DNA of 64,000 nucleotides from Salipiger thiooxidans. GTDB taxonomy: Bacteria > Pseudomonadota > Alphaproteobacteria > Rhodobacterales > Rhodobacteraceae. The notes below the pieces were generated by a model. The model was not told the DNA's origin. It did no database searches and worked only from the letters and a program-made list of their open reading frames with translations. Where the stretch lies: assembly GCF_900102075.1 (NCBI RefSeq), contig NZ_FNAV01000010.1, positions 186,001 to 250,000 of the forward strand, given 5' to 3'. The position numbers were made by a program, and so were the translations under genes. Shown piece by piece: positions 26,577 through 37,073 of the stretch. Numbering within the stretch: the stretch's first letter is position 1; each line of letters opens with the position of its first letter.

Positions 26577-27995
26577 TCAGCCGACCTTCTGCACCTGGTC
26601 CTCGTCCACGTAGGCCAGCCGGCCTCCGGACTTGGCGCCGGTGACCACGCCCAGCGACTTCAGCTTGCGGTGCAGCGCCGAGCGCTCCATGCCCACGAAG
26701 GCGGCAGTGCGCGAGATGTTCCCGCCGAAGCGGTTGATCTGGGTGAGCAGGTATTCCCGCTCGAAGGCCTCGCGCGCCTCGCGCAGCGGCAGGGTGGCCA
26801 GTGTGCCCGAAAGCACCACGCGGCCTTCCTCGTCGCCACCCGAGGGCGCCTCCTGCGGCAGCTCGCGCGCCTCGATGGGCCCGGTCCCCTCGCCGAGGAT
26901 CAGCACCCGTTCCACGAGGTTCTTGAGCTGGCGCACGTTGCCCGGCCAGATCATCGTCTGCATCAGCGCCACGGCGTCTTCGGACAGGCGGCGCAACGGC
27001 AGGCCCTGCGACTTGTTGCAGGCGTCGATGAAGTACTCTGCCAGCAGCGGGATGTCCTCGCGCCGGTCCTCGAGGCTCGGCACCGCGATCGGCACCACGT
27101 TGAGCCGGTGGTAGAGTTCCTGCCGGAAGCGGCCCGAGGCGATCTCGTCCTCGAGTTCGCGGTTGGTCGAGGAAATCACCCGAAGGTCCACCCGCACCTT
27201 GTCCGAGCCGCCCACGCGGGTAAAGCTCTGGTCCACCAGCACCCGCAGGATCTTGGACTGGGTGCCGAGCGGCATGTCCGCAACCTCGTCGAAATAGACC
27301 ACCCCGCCGTGCGCCTGCTCGAGCAGCCCCGGCTCGATGCCACGCTCGGCGGTCTCGCGGCCGAAGAGCACCTCTTCCATGGTCTCGGGCTCGACGCCGG
27401 CGCAGTTCACCGTGACGAAGGGCCCCTGCGCACGGCCGGAATGTGCGTGGATGTAGCGCGCCGCCACCTCCTTGCCCGAGCCCGCGGGACCGGACAGCAT
27501 CACCCGGCCGTTGGACTTGGTGACCTTGTCGAGCTGGCCCACGAGGGCGCGGAAGGCGGGGCTTTCGCCCACCATCTGGCTGACCTCGGTCTCGCGCCGC
27601 TTCAGCTTGTTGTTCTCGCGCCGGAGCCGCGACGTCTCCATCGCGCGCCGGATCACCACCAGAAGCTGGTCGATGTTGAACGGCTTCTCGATGAAATCGT
27701 AGGCACCCTGCTTGATCGCCGCGACGGCGATCTCGATGTTGCCATGCCCCGAGATGATGATGATCGGGATATCCGGATTGTCCCGCTTCACCGTCTTGAG
27801 GATGTCGATGCCGTCCATCTTGCTGTCCTTCAGCCAGATGTCGAGGATCAGCAGGCCGGGAGGCTCGGCGTTCACTTCCGCCATGGCCTCGGTGGAGTTT
27901 GCCGCCAGTCGCGTGGTGTAGCCTTCGTCCTCGAGGATGTCCCCGATCAGCTCGCGAATGTCGCGCTCGTCGTCGACGATCAGGATATCGCTCAT
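26577..27995 (-). CDS. ntrX: Nitrogen response regulator NtrX
   Basis: A 472-residue regulator: receiver domain (residues 1-120, phosphoacceptor Asp in LLILDIWLKD), AAA+ domain with Walker A GPAGSGKE and Walker B VVYFDEVAD, and a Fis-type C-terminal helix-turn-helix. The stretch that would carry the sigma-54 contact loop GAFTGA reads LFGRETAERGIEPGLLEQA, so that loop is absent, as known for alphaproteobacterial NtrX. It overlaps ntrY by 4 bp. It responds to nitrogen status and redox through NtrY. Identity is secure. Confidence 0.94.
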   Translation of the reverse strand: MSDILIVDDERDIRELIGDILEDEGYTTRLAANSTEAMAEVNAEPPGLLILDIWLKDSKMDGIDILKTVKRDNPDIPIIIISGHGNIEIAVAAIKQGAYDFIEKPFNIDQLLVVIRRAMETSRLRRENNKLKRRETEVSQMVGESPAFRALVGQLDKVTKSNGRVMLSGPAGSGKEVAARYIHAHSGRAQGPFVTVNCAGVEPETMEEVLFGRETAERGIEPGLLEQAHGGVVYFDEVADMPLGTQSKILRVLVDQSFTRVGGSDKVRVDLRVISSTNRELEDEIASGRFRQELYHRLNVVPIAVPSLEDRREDIPLLAEYFIDACNKSQGLPLRRLSEDAVALMQTMIWPGNVRQLKNLVERVLILGEGTGPIEARELPQEAPSGGDEEGRVVLSGTLATLPLREAREAFEREYLLTQINRFGGNISRTAAFVGMERSALHRKLKSLGVVTGAKSGGRLAYVDEDQVQKVG

Positions 27996-30289
27996 GTCTG
28001 CCCCTCTAGTTCGGTAATCACTCTGGTCATGTGTGCCGGCCGTGCCGGCGCCAGCCCGAGCGGCAGACGGACCACCGCCATCGCCCCGGCATGGGAGGCG
28101 CCGTCGAATACGGGCGCATCCTCGAGAGCGAGGCTGCCGCCATGCTCTTCGATGATCTTCTTCACGATGGGCAGGCCGAGGCCGGTGCCCTTGTCGCGGG
28201 TTGTCACATAGGGCTCGAAGAGCCGTGCCCGGTCCTCGGGCAGGCCGATGCCGTTGTCCGCGATGCGGATCTCGGCACGGCCGTCGCGCTCGGCGAGGCT
28301 GACGCGGATCTCGGGGCTGTAGCCCTCGGGCGCGCCCTTCTCGGTCAGGCTCTCGATGGCCTCGCCGGCGTTCTTGATGAGGTTGGTCAGCGCCTGCCCG
28401 ATCATCGTGGCGTCCAGCTCGGACGGCATCTCGTTGTCGGGAAGGTCAATCACGAAACGCACGTCGGGCTGGCCGGTCTCCTGCAGCAGCACCGCACCGC
28501 GCAGCAACGAGACCACGTCCTCGGGTTTGCGGTCGGGCTCGGGCATTCGCGCGAACTTGGAAAACTCGTCGACGATGCGGCGCAGGTCCTCGGTCTGGCG
28601 CACGATGACCTCGGTCATCTGGTCCAGCTTCACGGCATCCTCGCCCTCGAGCTGGCGGCCGAACTTGCGCTTGATGCGCTCGGCCGAGAGCCGGATCGGG
28701 GTCAGCGGGTTCTTGATCTCGTGGGCGATGCGGCGCGCCACGTCGCCCCAGGCGGCCATGCGCTGCGCGCTCACGAGGTCGGTGACGTCGTCGAAGGCCA
28801 CCACGAAGCCTTCGAGCGAGCCGTTGGCGCGACGCCGCACCGACATGCGCACCAGAAGGTGTTCGAGCCGGCCCTCGCGGCTCACCTTCACCTCTTCCTG
28901 CGCGGTCTCCTGCCCGGTGTCGCGCAGCTTCTCGAAAAGCGCGCCGAACTCGGGCACGGCGACGGTGATCGGCACTTCGGACTTGGTCTCCTGCCAGCCG
29001 AGCAGGCGCTCGGCCGAGCGGTTGACGAAGGTGACGCGGCCACTGTCGTCGAGCCCGACGACGCCCGAGGTCACCGAGGACAGCACGCTGTCGAACAGCC
29101 GCTGGCGGCGTTCGATCTGGCGGGTGTTTTCGAGCAGCGTCTCGCGCTGCCCCTTCAGCTGGCGAGTCATCTGGTTGAAATAGCGCCCGAGCATTGAGAT
29201 CTCGTCATCGCCCTCTTCCTCGATCACCTGCACCTCCAGATCGCCCGCGCCGACGCGCTGCGCGGCACCGGCAAGGCGGCCCACGGGACGGGCGAGGCGC
29301 TCGGCGAACCACAGGCCCAGCCAGATCGCGGCAAGGATCAGCAGCACGGCGAAACCGAGGTAGAGCAACGCGAAGTCGAAAAGCCTGCGGCCCCGTTCGC
29401 TTTCCTGCTGCTGATAGAACTGCGCAGTGGCCTGCGTCTGGTCGAGCAGGTTCAGCAGGTTCCCGTCGACCTCGCGGCTGACATAGAGGTAGCGGTCGGC
29501 GAAGGCGTCGAGCGGGATCAGCGCCCGAAGCTCGTGGTTGTCCCAGTCGGGGACCATGACCACGCCCTGTTCGTCCGCCTGCGCAAGCTGCGCGATGGTG
29601 GGCTGCTCGTAGTCGAAGAGGTAGGAGCGTTCGCCGCGGGCCCGGATCTCGCCCGCGCCGTCGATGACATAGGCCTCGCGCAGGCCGCGCTGGATCTGGC
29701 CCTGCCCCTGCCCGAGGATCTGGCGGATGTCGCCGTCATCGAGCGCGAAATTGGCGCGGCGGGCGGCGTCGATGAAGCGGGCCAGCGCCTCGACATCCTC
29801 GGCCAGCCCGTGGCGCTGCTCGGCCTCGTAGGCCTCGGCGGCGGCGAGCGAGGCGCCCACCACGTTCTGCACCCGGCTCGAGAACCACGTCTCGAGGCCG
29901 ATGTTGATGGTCAGCACGGCGAAGACGGCAACGGTCACGGTGGGCAGAAGCGCCATAAGCGCGAAAACGCCTGTGAGCCGCAGGTGCAGGCGGGATCCTG
30001 CCGACTGCGCCCGCCGGTCGGCCACCATGCGGGCGACACGGGCCAGAACCAGCGTCGCCAGCAGCAGCACGTAGACCAGATCCGCCAGCAGCACGAGTCG
30101 CAGGCTGAGCTCGGAGCCGTTGCCGGTCTCGAGCGGACCAAGCACCATGAACGTTGCCAGCGCCAGCGCCGGGCCCAGAAGCACCAGCCCCAGCGCTGCA
30201 ACGGTCTGGACCCGCCGCTGACGCCGAATGCGCATCAGCCGGTTCCACGTCGCGCGATGCACGACAGATTTCCGTGCCCGGGTGGCCAC
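27992..30289 (-). CDS. ntrY: Sensor histidine kinase NtrY
   Basis: A 765-residue membrane kinase. The N-terminus has two to three transmembrane helices, then a periplasmic region of about 190 residues, a further helix (near 310-330), HAMP, PAS, and the kinase core with the phosphoaccepting His in [21 protein letters not shown] and an ATPase domain with ADNGIGLPEDRARLFEPY. It phosphorylates NtrX, encoded immediately downstream with overlap. A 111-base gap separates it from ntrC, so ntrYX may have its own promoter. Identity is secure. Confidence 0.94.
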   Translation of the reverse strand: MATRARKSVVHRATWNRLMRIRRQRRVQTVAALGLVLLGPALALATFMVLGPLETGNGSELSLRLVLLADLVYVLLLATLVLARVARMVADRRAQSAGSRLHLRLTGVFALMALLPTVTVAVFAVLTINIGLETWFSSRVQNVVGASLAAAEAYEAEQRHGLAEDVEALARFIDAARRANFALDDGDIRQILGQGQGQIQRGLREAYVIDGAGEIRARGERSYLFDYEQPTIAQLAQADEQGVVMVPDWDNHELRALIPLDAFADRYLYVSREVDGNLLNLLDQTQATAQFYQQQESERGRRLFDFALLYLGFAVLLILAAIWLGLWFAERLARPVGRLAGAAQRVGAGDLEVQVIEEEGDDEISMLGRYFNQMTRQLKGQRETLLENTRQIERRQRLFDSVLSSVTSGVVGLDDSGRVTFVNRSAERLLGWQETKSEVPITVAVPEFGALFEKLRDTGQETAQEEVKVSREGRLEHLLVRMSVRRRANGSLEGFVVAFDDVTDLVSAQRMAAWGDVARRIAHEIKNPLTPIRLSAERIKRKFGRQLEGEDAVKLDQMTEVIVRQTEDLRRIVDEFSKFARMPEPDRKPEDVVSLLRGAVLLQETGQPDVRFVIDLPDNEMPSELDATMIGQALTNLIKNAGEAIESLTEKGAPEGYSPEIRVSLAERDGRAEIRIADNGIGLPEDRARLFEPYVTTRDKGTGLGLPIVKKIIEEHGGSLALEDAPVFDGASHAGAMAVVRLPLGLAPARPAHMTRVITELEGQT

Positions 30290-30400
30290 AGACCTACCTC
30301 GCCTTGATGTGCTGCTCGTGGCAGCGGACCGCCATATCGTGTGGCTTCTTCACTACCTCGGGTTGAAGCGAAGCAGTATGGCCACATCTATGTGACCCTT

Positions 30401-31774
30401 TTACATCAGTTTGCGACGGCGTGTCACGCGAATATCCAGATCCGTGATCTTCTTGCGCAAAGTATTGCGGTTGATCCCGAGCAGATCGGCGCATTTCGCC
30501 TGGTTTCCGCCCGTTGCCTCGAGAGCAATCTCGATGAGCGGCGCCTCGACCTCCTTGAGGATGCGGGCATAGAGCCCCGGCGGCGGCAGCATGTTGCCGT
30601 GCAGGTCGAAATAGCGGCGCAGGTGACGGGCCACCGAGGTGCCCAGCTTCTCGGCGTCGCCACCGCGCAGGATCGGTCCGGTATCGGGCTGGTTTCCCAG
30701 CACCGCCTCGACCTCGGTGCGGCTGATCTCCTCGGCGCGGCTGGTCAGGCTCAGGCGGCGCACCGAATTCTCGAGCTGACGCACGTTGCCCGGCCAGCTG
30801 TAGGCGCGGAAGAGCTCGGCGGCATCCTTGGACAGCCAGCGCTTGGGCGCGCCCTCGCGCTCGGCCCGGGCAAGGAAGTGCTCGGTGAGCAGCGCGATGT
30901 CCTCGACCCGCTCGCGCAGGCTCGGCACGTTGATGGTCGCGCCGGAGAGGCGGTAGTAGAGGTCCTGCCGCACCCGGCCCTCGTCCATGGCCTGTGCGAG
31001 GTCGCCCTGCGAGGTCGCCATGAAGCGCGGCACGTGTTCGCCCGGGATATCCATCATGCGCACCACGCGCGCCTGGATCTCGTCGGGGATGTCGGTGATC
31101 TCGTCGATGAGCAGCGTGCCGCCCTTGACGCGGGCCAGCACCCGGGCGGGGCCCTCGAGATCCGAGAGGTCGGCGCCGGTCACGGTGATGAAGGGCAGCG
31201 TGCGGCGGTCCGAGAAGTCGTGAATGGCGCGCGCAATCAGCGACTTGCCGGTCCCGCTCTCGCCCGAGATCAGCACCGGCAGATCGGTGTTCATCACCCG
31301 CGCAACAAGCCGGTAGAGCGCCTGCATCGCCGGCGTCTTGCCGACCAGCGGCAGCTCGTCGGGACCGTCGGCACCGATGGTCGCCACATCCTCGCGCTTG
31401 GGCGCGCGGTTGCGGTTGTCGAGCGCCTTGGCGGTGCGCTTCATCAGGTCCGGCAGGTCGAAGGGCTTGGGCAGGTAGTCGTAGGCTTCCGCCTCCGCCG
31501 CCTGGATCGCCGTCATGATGGTGTTCTGCGCCGAGATCACGATAACCGGCAGGTCGGGCCGGTCCTGGCGAATCTTCGGAAGCATTTCCAGACCGTTGCC
31601 ATCGGGCATGACCACGTCCGAGATCACCACGTCGCCCTTGCCTTCACCGACCCAGCGCATCAGCGTGGTGAGCGAGCTCGTCGCGTGCACCTTGCAGCCC
31701 GCGCGGGTCAGCGCCTGCGTCAGAACGGTGCGGATCGTGCGGTCGTCGTCTGCGACAAGAACCGTGCCATCCAT
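30401..31774 (-). CDS. ntrC: Nitrogen regulation protein NtrC
   Basis: A 457-residue response regulator with receiver domain, AAA+ domain (Walker [10 protein letters not shown], Walker [10 protein letters not shown]) and Fis-type DNA-binding end ([13 protein letters not shown]). Between Walker A and B the protein runs from [20 protein letters not shown] straight to [10 protein letters not shown]: the GAFTGA loop is deleted. That is the Rhodobacter type of NtrC, known to activate the housekeeping RNA polymerase rather than sigma-54. It overlaps the ntrB stop by one base. Identity is secure. Confidence 0.95.
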   Translation of the reverse strand: MDGTVLVADDDRTIRTVLTQALTRAGCKVHATSSLTTLMRWVGEGKGDVVISDVVMPDGNGLEMLPKIRQDRPDLPVIVISAQNTIMTAIQAAEAEAYDYLPKPFDLPDLMKRTAKALDNRNRAPKREDVATIGADGPDELPLVGKTPAMQALYRLVARVMNTDLPVLISGESGTGKSLIARAIHDFSDRRTLPFITVTGADLSDLEGPARVLARVKGGTLLIDEITDIPDEIQARVVRMMDIPGEHVPRFMATSQGDLAQAMDEGRVRQDLYYRLSGATINVPSLRERVEDIALLTEHFLARAEREGAPKRWLSKDAAELFRAYSWPGNVRQLENSVRRLSLTSRAEEISRTEVEAVLGNQPDTGPILRGGDAEKLGTSVARHLRRYFDLHGNMLPPPGLYARILKEVEAPLIEIALEATGGNQAKCADLLGINRNTLRKKITDLDIRVTRRRKLM

Positions 31775-32859
31775 TATCTCTTCTCCTCTGTCTCGCGCGG
31801 GGCGCGCGGAAGCGAAATCCGGAAGATCGTCCGGCCGGGGACGGAATCCACCGAGATCCAGCCATCATGATCCGAAATGATTTTCGAGACGAGCGCCAGC
31901 CCCAGACCGGTGCCGTTCTCCTTGCCCGACACGAAGGGGTCGAACACGTCGCCCCGGATGTCGTCGGGCAGGCCGGGGCCGTCGTCGATGACCTCGACCT
32001 GCAGCGGCAGCTTCTGCGTCGTGCCATCGGCGCGGCGCATGCGGAAGCTGTGCTCGTAGAAGGTGCGCAGGCGGATCGTGCCGCCGACCTTGGGGTCGGC
32101 GGCCTCGGCGGCGTTCTTGAGCAGGTTGAGCACCACCTGCAGAAGCTGGTCCGGATCGCCGTAGGCGAGCGGCAGCGAGGGGTCGTAATCCTCGATGAAC
32201 TTCATGTGCGCCCCTGCCCCGAGCTGGGTCGAGCGGCGCGCCCGGTCGAGCACGTCGTGAATGTTCACCGGCTTGCGCTCGGGCGCAGAGAGATTGCCGA
32301 ACTGCTCCACCTGCTCGAGCAGCTTCACGATGCGGCGGGTCTCGGCCACGATCAGGTCGGTGAGCTCGAGGTCGTCCTTGCTGAGGCTCATCGACAGCAG
32401 CTGCGCCGCGCCGGTGATCCCCGCAAGCGGGTTCTTGATCTCGTGCGCCAGCATCTCGGCCATGCCGATGGCCGACTTTGCGGCGGATTTCACCGAGTGA
32501 CTCTGGGTCATGCGGCCCGCCAGCTCGCGCGGCGAGATCAGCATGATGAACCAGCCGGGGAAGCCCTGCACCGGCGCGAGCTGAAGGTTGCAGACCAGCG
32601 GCGGGCGCGAGCCGGTGCCGACGTCGACATCGTTGACGAACAGCGGCGTGCCGTGCTCGCGGGCCCGGGCGAGGCTTTCCTCGAGCGGCGCGTCGACCGC
32701 GAGGCGGTCCCAGATCGGCTGGCCGATCAGCCACTTGGCCGAGTTGTTCATGAAGCCCTCGGCAGCCGGATTCATGTCGGCGATGCGTTCCTCGGCGTCC
32801 AGCAGGATCGCGGGAACCGGCAGCGAGGACCAGAGCTGAAGCTGAAGTTCGCCGTTCAT
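31774..32859 (-). CDS. ntrB: Nitrogen sensor kinase NtrB
   Basis: A 361-residue soluble histidine kinase: an N-terminal PAS domain (residues 1-110), the H-box [20 protein letters not shown] near residue 135, and a C-terminal ATPase domain with [12 protein letters not shown] and [10 protein letters not shown]. It controls NtrC phosphorylation under PII signals. The ATG overlaps the dusB stop by 4 bp, and its stop overlaps the ntrC start, so dusB-ntrB-ntrC are translated as a unit. Identity is secure. Confidence 0.95.
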   Translation of the reverse strand: MNGELQLQLWSSLPVPAILLDAEERIADMNPAAEGFMNNSAKWLIGQPIWDRLAVDAPLEESLARAREHGTPLFVNDVDVGTGSRPPLVCNLQLAPVQGFPGWFIMLISPRELAGRMTQSHSVKSAAKSAIGMAEMLAHEIKNPLAGITGAAQLLSMSLSKDDLELTDLIVAETRRIVKLLEQVEQFGNLSAPERKPVNIHDVLDRARRSTQLGAGAHMKFIEDYDPSLPLAYGDPDQLLQVVLNLLKNAAEAADPKVGGTIRLRTFYEHSFRMRRADGTTQKLPLQVEVIDDGPGLPDDIRGDVFDPFVSGKENGTGLGLALVSKIISDHDGWISVDSVPGRTIFRISLPRAPRETEEKR

Positions 32860-33839
32860 GCCGCCTCCATCAGGGCATCTTCCAATGCGGGGCGCAGCAG
32901 GGCCGAGGCCTGCGCGGGGTCACGCTCGGTGAGCACCCTCCGCCGCATCTCGGGCGCAGTGCCCGCGTGATCCATGTACCAGCCGAGGTGCTTGCGGGCG
33001 CATTTCACGCCAAGCTCCGGGCCGTAGAAGGCGATCATCGCCTCGTAATGTTCCTGCACGATGTCGGTCAGCGCGCGCCCCCCGGGCACGTCGGGCCGGG
33101 GCGCGCCGTAGAGCGCGTGGGCGATCTCGGCGAGCCGCCAAGGGGCGCCCTGCGCGCCGCGCCCGACCATCACGCCATCGGCGCCCGAAAGGTGCAACGC
33201 CTCGCGTGCGGTGGCGGCGTCGGTGATGTCGCCATTGGCCACGACGGGCACCGAGACCGCGTCCTTGACGGCGCGGATCGCGGCCCAGTCGGCACGGCCC
33301 TTGTAGAACTGGCAGCGGGTGCGGCCGTGGATGACGATCATGCGCACACCGGCGGCCTCGGCCCGGCGGGCGAGCTCGGGCGCGTTCAGGCTGCTGTCGT
33401 CCCAGCCAAGGCGGGTCTTGAGCGTGACCGGCACGTCCACCGCCCCCACCACGGCCTCGATCAGCCGCAGCGCGTGGTCGGGTTCGCGCATCAGCGCCGA
33501 GCCCGAGTAGCCGCCCGTCACCTTCTTGGCCGGGCAGCCCATGTTGATGTCGATGACGCGGGCGCCCATGTCGGCGACCATGCGCGCCGCCTCGGCCATC
33601 GGCCCGGGTGCGCGACCGGCCAGCTGGACCGAGGTGTTGGCGATACCGGCGCCCAGTTCGGCCTTCTCGCGGGTGCCCGGACGCGCGGTGAGAAACTCGC
33701 CGCTCGCGATCATCTCGGACACGACGAGGCCGGCGCCCCAGCGCGCAACCAGAGAGCGAAACGGTAAGTCGGTGATTCCCGCCAGCGGTGCCAGCAGAAC
33801 AGGAGGAGAGATTGCCTTGTCTCCCAGGGAGAGTGTCAA
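32856..33839 (-). CDS. dusB: tRNA-dihydrouridine synthase (NifR3/DusB)
   Basis: A 327-residue FMN-dependent TIM-barrel enzyme that reduces uridines in the tRNA D-loop. Seen: [15 protein letters not shown] at the N-terminus, the active-site MGCPAKKV with catalytic cysteine near residue 101, and [16 protein letters not shown] near residue 200. As nifR3 it heads the ntrBC operon in Rhodobacter and relatives, exactly as here. Divergent from ispDF with about 180 bases between the starts. Identity is secure. Confidence 0.95.
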   Translation of the reverse strand: MTLSLGDKAISPPVLLAPLAGITDLPFRSLVARWGAGLVVSEMIASGEFLTARPGTREKAELGAGIANTSVQLAGRAPGPMAEAARMVADMGARVIDINMGCPAKKVTGGYSGSALMREPDHALRLIEAVVGAVDVPVTLKTRLGWDDSSLNAPELARRAEAAGVRMIVIHGRTRCQFYKGRADWAAIRAVKDAVSVPVVANGDITDAATAREALHLSGADGVMVGRGAQGAPWRLAEIAHALYGAPRPDVPGGRALTDIVQEHYEAMIAFYGPELGVKCARKHLGWYMDHAGTAPEMRRRVLTERDPAQASALLRPALEDALMEAA

Positions 33840-34016
33840 GCGCCTATTCCTTGTGCAGATGCTTGGGAGGTAACCTGCCCCCGCGGCGCTTTCAATCGTT
33901 CAAGCACCTTTACGCCCCTTGATATCGCAGCTTGCACAATAATTCATCAAGACACCACATCGCATTGCGCCGCCCTGGTGCAGCGCCTAGAGAGGCCGCG
34001 AAGGAAAACGAGGCAC

Positions 34017-35150
34017 ATGACAACAGCCGCGATCATCGTCGCCGCAGGCCGCGGCACCCGCGCCGGAGGCGAGTTGCCGAAGCAATGGCGCGACGTCTCC
34101 GGCAAGCCGGTGGCGCGCTGGACGCTCGAGGCCTTCGCCCATCTTCCGCGCATCGTGATGGTGATTCACCCCGACGACCGGGCCCGGGCCGAGGCGCTTT
34201 GCGGCGCCCTGCCGGTGACGCTGGTCGAGGGTGCCACGGACCGGGCGGGCTCGGTCCGCGCGGGCCTCGCGGCGCTGGCCGACGTGCCGCCCGAGCGCGT
34301 GCTGATCCATGACGTGGCCCGGCCCTGCGTGTCGCGCGGCGTGATCGACGCCGTCGAGGCGGCGCTCGCCACCCTGCCCGGCGCCGCCCCCGCGCTTGCG
34401 GTCACCGACGCGCTCTGGACCGGGGCCGAGGACCGCGTCACCGGCACCCGCGACCGCGGCGGGCTCTACCGCGCGCAGACCCCGCAGGGCTTCCGCTACG
34501 CCGAGATCGCCGCCGCCCATGCCGCCCATCCCGGCGGCGCCGCCGACGATGTCGAGGTCGCCCGCGCTGCGGGGCTGGATGTGGCGATCGTTCCGGGCGA
34601 GGAACGCAATCTCAAGATCACCGCGCCGGACGATTTCGACCGCGCCGCGGCATTGCTGACGGAGGGACGAATGGATATCCGGCTGGGCAACGGCTACGAC
34701 GTACACCGCTTCGGCGAGGGCGACCACGTGGTGCTCTGCGGCATCAAGGTGCCGCACGGGCGCGGGTTGCAGGGACATTCCGACGCGGATGTCGGCATGC
34801 ACGCGGTCACCGACGCGCTCTACGGCGCCATGGCCGAGGGCGACATCGGGCGCCACTTCCCGCCGAGCGACCCGCAATGGAAGGGCGCAGCCTCCGAGAT
34901 CTTCCTGCGCCACGCGGTCGAGCTGGCGCGCTCCAAGGGCTTCACCATATCGAACATCGACCTCACGCTGGTCTGCGAGCGCCCGAAGATCGGCCCGCAT
35001 GCTGCTGTGATGACAGCAGAAATGTCCCGCATCATGGGCATGGACGCGGACCGGGTGTCGATCAAGGCCACGACCTCCGAACGGCTCGGGTTCACAGGGC
35101 GCGAGGAAGGCATCGCCGCCATCGCAACCGCCACGCTGGTGAAGCCATGA
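34017..35150 (+). CDS. ispDF: Bifunctional IspD/IspF of the MEP isoprenoid pathway
   Basis: A 377-residue fusion. Residues 1-220 are IspD (CDP-ME synthase), with the nucleotide-binding loop [16 protein letters not shown]. Residues 221-377 are IspF (cyclodiphosphate synthase), with metal ligands in GYDVHRF and [18 protein letters not shown]. Fusion is the usual state in alphaproteobacteria. The ATG at 34017 follows an AGG-containing stretch; an upstream in-frame codon at 33978 is less likely. The stop overlaps the pgpA start by 4 bp. Identity is secure. Confidence 0.96.
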   Translation: MTTAAIIVAAGRGTRAGGELPKQWRDVSGKPVARWTLEAFAHLPRIVMVIHPDDRARAEALCGALPVTLVEGATDRAGSVRAGLAALADVPPERVLIHDVARPCVSRGVIDAVEAALATLPGAAPALAVTDALWTGAEDRVTGTRDRGGLYRAQTPQGFRYAEIAAAHAAHPGGAADDVEVARAAGLDVAIVPGEERNLKITAPDDFDRAAALLTEGRMDIRLGNGYDVHRFGEGDHVVLCGIKVPHGRGLQGHSDADVGMHAVTDALYGAMAEGDIGRHFPPSDPQWKGAASEIFLRHAVELARSKGFTISNIDLTLVCERPKIGPHAAVMTAEMSRIMGMDADRVSIKATTSERLGFTGREEGIAAIATATLVKP

Positions 35151-35632
35151 AAGCCATCGCATCGTTCTTCTACGTGGGCTTCCTGACGCCCGCCCCCGGC
35201 ACCTGGGGCTCGCTCGCGGCGCTGCCCGTGGCCTACGGCATCCTGCTGATCGGGGGCTTCTGGCTGCTGCTCGCGGCCACCGTCGCGGCCTTCGTCCTGG
35301 GCTACATCGCCACCCGCTCGATCACCGCCACCGGCGAGGATCACGACCCGTCGTGGATCGTCATCGACGAGGTCGTAGGTCAGTGGATCGCCCTGTTTCC
35401 AGTGGCTTACGGGGCGATGATGATGTCGGTCGATATCTGGCGGCTCTACCCCGGCTGGATCACCGGCTTCCTGTTCTTCCGGCTCTTCGACATCTGGAAA
35501 CCGTGGCTCGTGGGCCAGGCCGACCGGCGCGGCGATGCCATGGGCGTGATGCTGGACGACGTGATCGCGGGCGTGTTTTCTGCTATCGTCTCCATCATCC
35601 TCGCCGCCATCGCACACGGAGTCCTCATGTGA
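35147..35632 (+). CDS. pgpA: Phosphatidylglycerophosphatase A
   Basis: A 161-residue membrane enzyme that removes the terminal phosphate of phosphatidylglycerophosphate to give phosphatidylglycerol. [10 protein letters not shown] near residue 20, [14 protein letters not shown] near 67 and RLFDIWKPW near 112 match the PgpA family, and four hydrophobic helices are visible. It overlaps ispDF by 4 bp and the next gene by 4 bp (ATGTGA with a GTG start). Identity is very likely. Confidence 0.93.
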   Translation: MKAIASFFYVGFLTPAPGTWGSLAALPVAYGILLIGGFWLLLAATVAAFVLGYIATRSITATGEDHDPSWIVIDEVVGQWIALFPVAYGAMMMSVDIWRLYPGWITGFLFFRLFDIWKPWLVGQADRRGDAMGVMLDDVIAGVFSAIVSIILAAIAHGVLM

Positions 35633-36108
35633 CCGAAGTTCTGTCCCGCGACATCCTGCTGCACGCCCGCGAGCGCGGCGTCACCCTCACCACTGCCGAA
35701 AGCTGCACCGGCGGCATGGTCTCGGCCGCGATCACCGACGTTGCGGGCTCGTCCGACATCTTCCACCGCGGCTTCGTCACCTATTCCAACGCCGCCAAGC
35801 AGGAGATGCTGGGCGTGCGCTCGGAGACGCTCGAGGTGCATGGCGCCGTGTCCGAGGAAGTGGCACGCGAGATGGCCGAGGGCGCCCGCAAGGCGGCCGA
35901 GGCGGACCTTGCGGTGGCGATCTCGGGCATCGCCGGCCCCGGCGGCTCGGAGCACAAGCCCGAGGGCCGCGTCTGCTTTGCGCTGGCAAACAGCACCGAG
36001 ACCATCACCGAGACGAAGGACTTCGGCGCGCTCGGCCGCGGCAACGTCCGCGCCGCCGCGACGCATCACGCGCTGGAACTGCTGCGCAGCGCGCTCTCCG
36101 ACGACTGA
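35629..36108 (+). CDS. CinA C-terminal domain protein (NMN amidohydrolase, PncC type)
   Basis: A 159-residue stand-alone CinA C-terminal domain. TTAESCTGGMVSAAITDVAGSS near residue 18 is the family signature, with GIAGPGGS near residue 100. Family knowledge: such proteins deamidate nicotinamide mononucleotide and recycle NAD. The GTG start at 35629 has GGAG seven bases upstream and overlaps the pgpA stop. The ispDF-pgpA-cinA string is common in this order and probably one operon. Confidence 0.9.
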   Translation: MTEVLSRDILLHARERGVTLTTAESCTGGMVSAAITDVAGSSDIFHRGFVTYSNAAKQEMLGVRSETLEVHGAVSEEVAREMAEGARKAAEADLAVAISGIAGPGGSEHKPEGRVCFALANSTETITETKDFGALGRGNVRAAATHHALELLRSALSDD

Positions 36109-36111
36109 GCC

Positions 36112-36417
36112 TCAGGCGGCGAGCGCCTGCGTCGCAGCGCGATAGGAGGCCGCCGCCCCTGCCGAGGTCGGCGTCGGCGCCAGAGATTTCGAGGAAACGG
36201 CGGTCTGGATCGCCTGCGCCTGCTGCATGCGGGTCGCCGTATCAGGCACCCGGCTGCGCGCTTCCATCGCGGCGCCCTCGGAGGTTTCCTTGGCACGCTC
36301 AGGCTTCGGCGCCATGGCCTCGTCCGAGCTCTGCCGTATCGGCTCCGCCCGGATGATGTCGATCCTGGGGGCGTGCTGCGCCAGCACCGGGCTGGCAGCG
36401 ATGTTCGGGCTCTGCAT
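36112..36417 (-). CDS. Small disordered hypothetical protein
   Basis: A 101-residue protein rich in Ala, Pro, Ser and Arg, with no hydrophobic segment and no known motif; it is probably intrinsically disordered. The ATG has AGAGGG six bases upstream, which supports translation. It converges with the pncC-like gene, the stops being three bases apart. I do not recognise a function. Confidence 0.5.
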   Translation of the reverse strand: MQSPNIAASPVLAQHAPRIDIIRAEPIRQSSDEAMAPKPERAKETSEGAAMEARSRVPDTATRMQQAQAIQTAVSSKSLAPTPTSAGAAASYRAATQALAA

Positions 36418-36532
36418 CGTTGACCCTCTGCGGTGTCACATTCGTCACCGCAGCAGATGTTTCCGAAATTTGTCTAAAATCTGACGGACCGCCGGGAACC
36501 GGGGGGCATGGTTACCTCCCTGTTCAGACAGC

Positions 36533-36988
36533 TCAGCTTTGCGCGCCGTAGAGCTCGGCCGCGCGCCGCTCGAAGGCGCGCACGATGCGCTGCATCGCCT
36601 CGTAGAAGAACATCCCCGCAGCGCCCTGCAGGATCCGGTTCTTGAACTCGAAATCGACGAAGAAATGCACGTCGACGCCGCCCTCTGCCTTGTCCTCGAA
36701 ATGCCATTTCGAGATCATGTGGCGGAACGGGCCGTCGAGATACTCGGTGTCGATGCGCTTGTCCTCCGGCCACAGGGTCACCCGGCTGCCGAAGCGTTCG
36801 CGGAACACCTTGAACGAGATCACCAGGTCCGCGTGCATCACCTCGTGGTCGCCCTTGTCCTCGCGCGACCGGATGCGGGCAGCGGCGGTCCAGGGCAGGA
36901 ACTTCGGATAAGACGCGACATCGGCCACGAGGTCGTACATCTGCTGGGCCGAATACGGCAGGTGCTTGGTCTCGGAATGGGTAGGCAT
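36533..36988 (-). CDS. COQ10/RatA family START-like lipid-binding protein
   Basis: A 151-residue protein of the polyketide-cyclase/START superfamily. [23 protein letters not shown] at residues 11-33 is the classic COQ10/RatA opening, and [16 protein letters not shown] plus [22 protein letters not shown] complete the fold. In mitochondria and alphaproteobacteria the group binds ubiquinone or its precursors; the RatA toxin label comes from E. coli. Divergent from hpt with about 85 bases between starts. Confidence 0.88.
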   Translation of the reverse strand: MPTHSETKHLPYSAQQMYDLVADVASYPKFLPWTAAARIRSREDKGDHEVMHADLVISFKVFRERFGSRVTLWPEDKRIDTEYLDGPFRHMISKWHFEDKAEGGVDVHFFVDFEFKNRILQGAAGMFFYEAMQRIVRAFERRAAELYGAQS

Positions 36989-37073
36989 GTCGGTCTTTCT
37001 AGCGTCTGTTTATCGCGTGACAATGGTTGAGCGTTTCTTCATATGCTGGGCCCGGCTTTTCAAGGGGGATGCC

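Noticed and set aside
36533-36988. Toxin-antitoxin toxin RatA
   Set aside because: Sequence fits the COQ10/START lipid-binding group; there is no antitoxin partner, so the toxin label would mislead.
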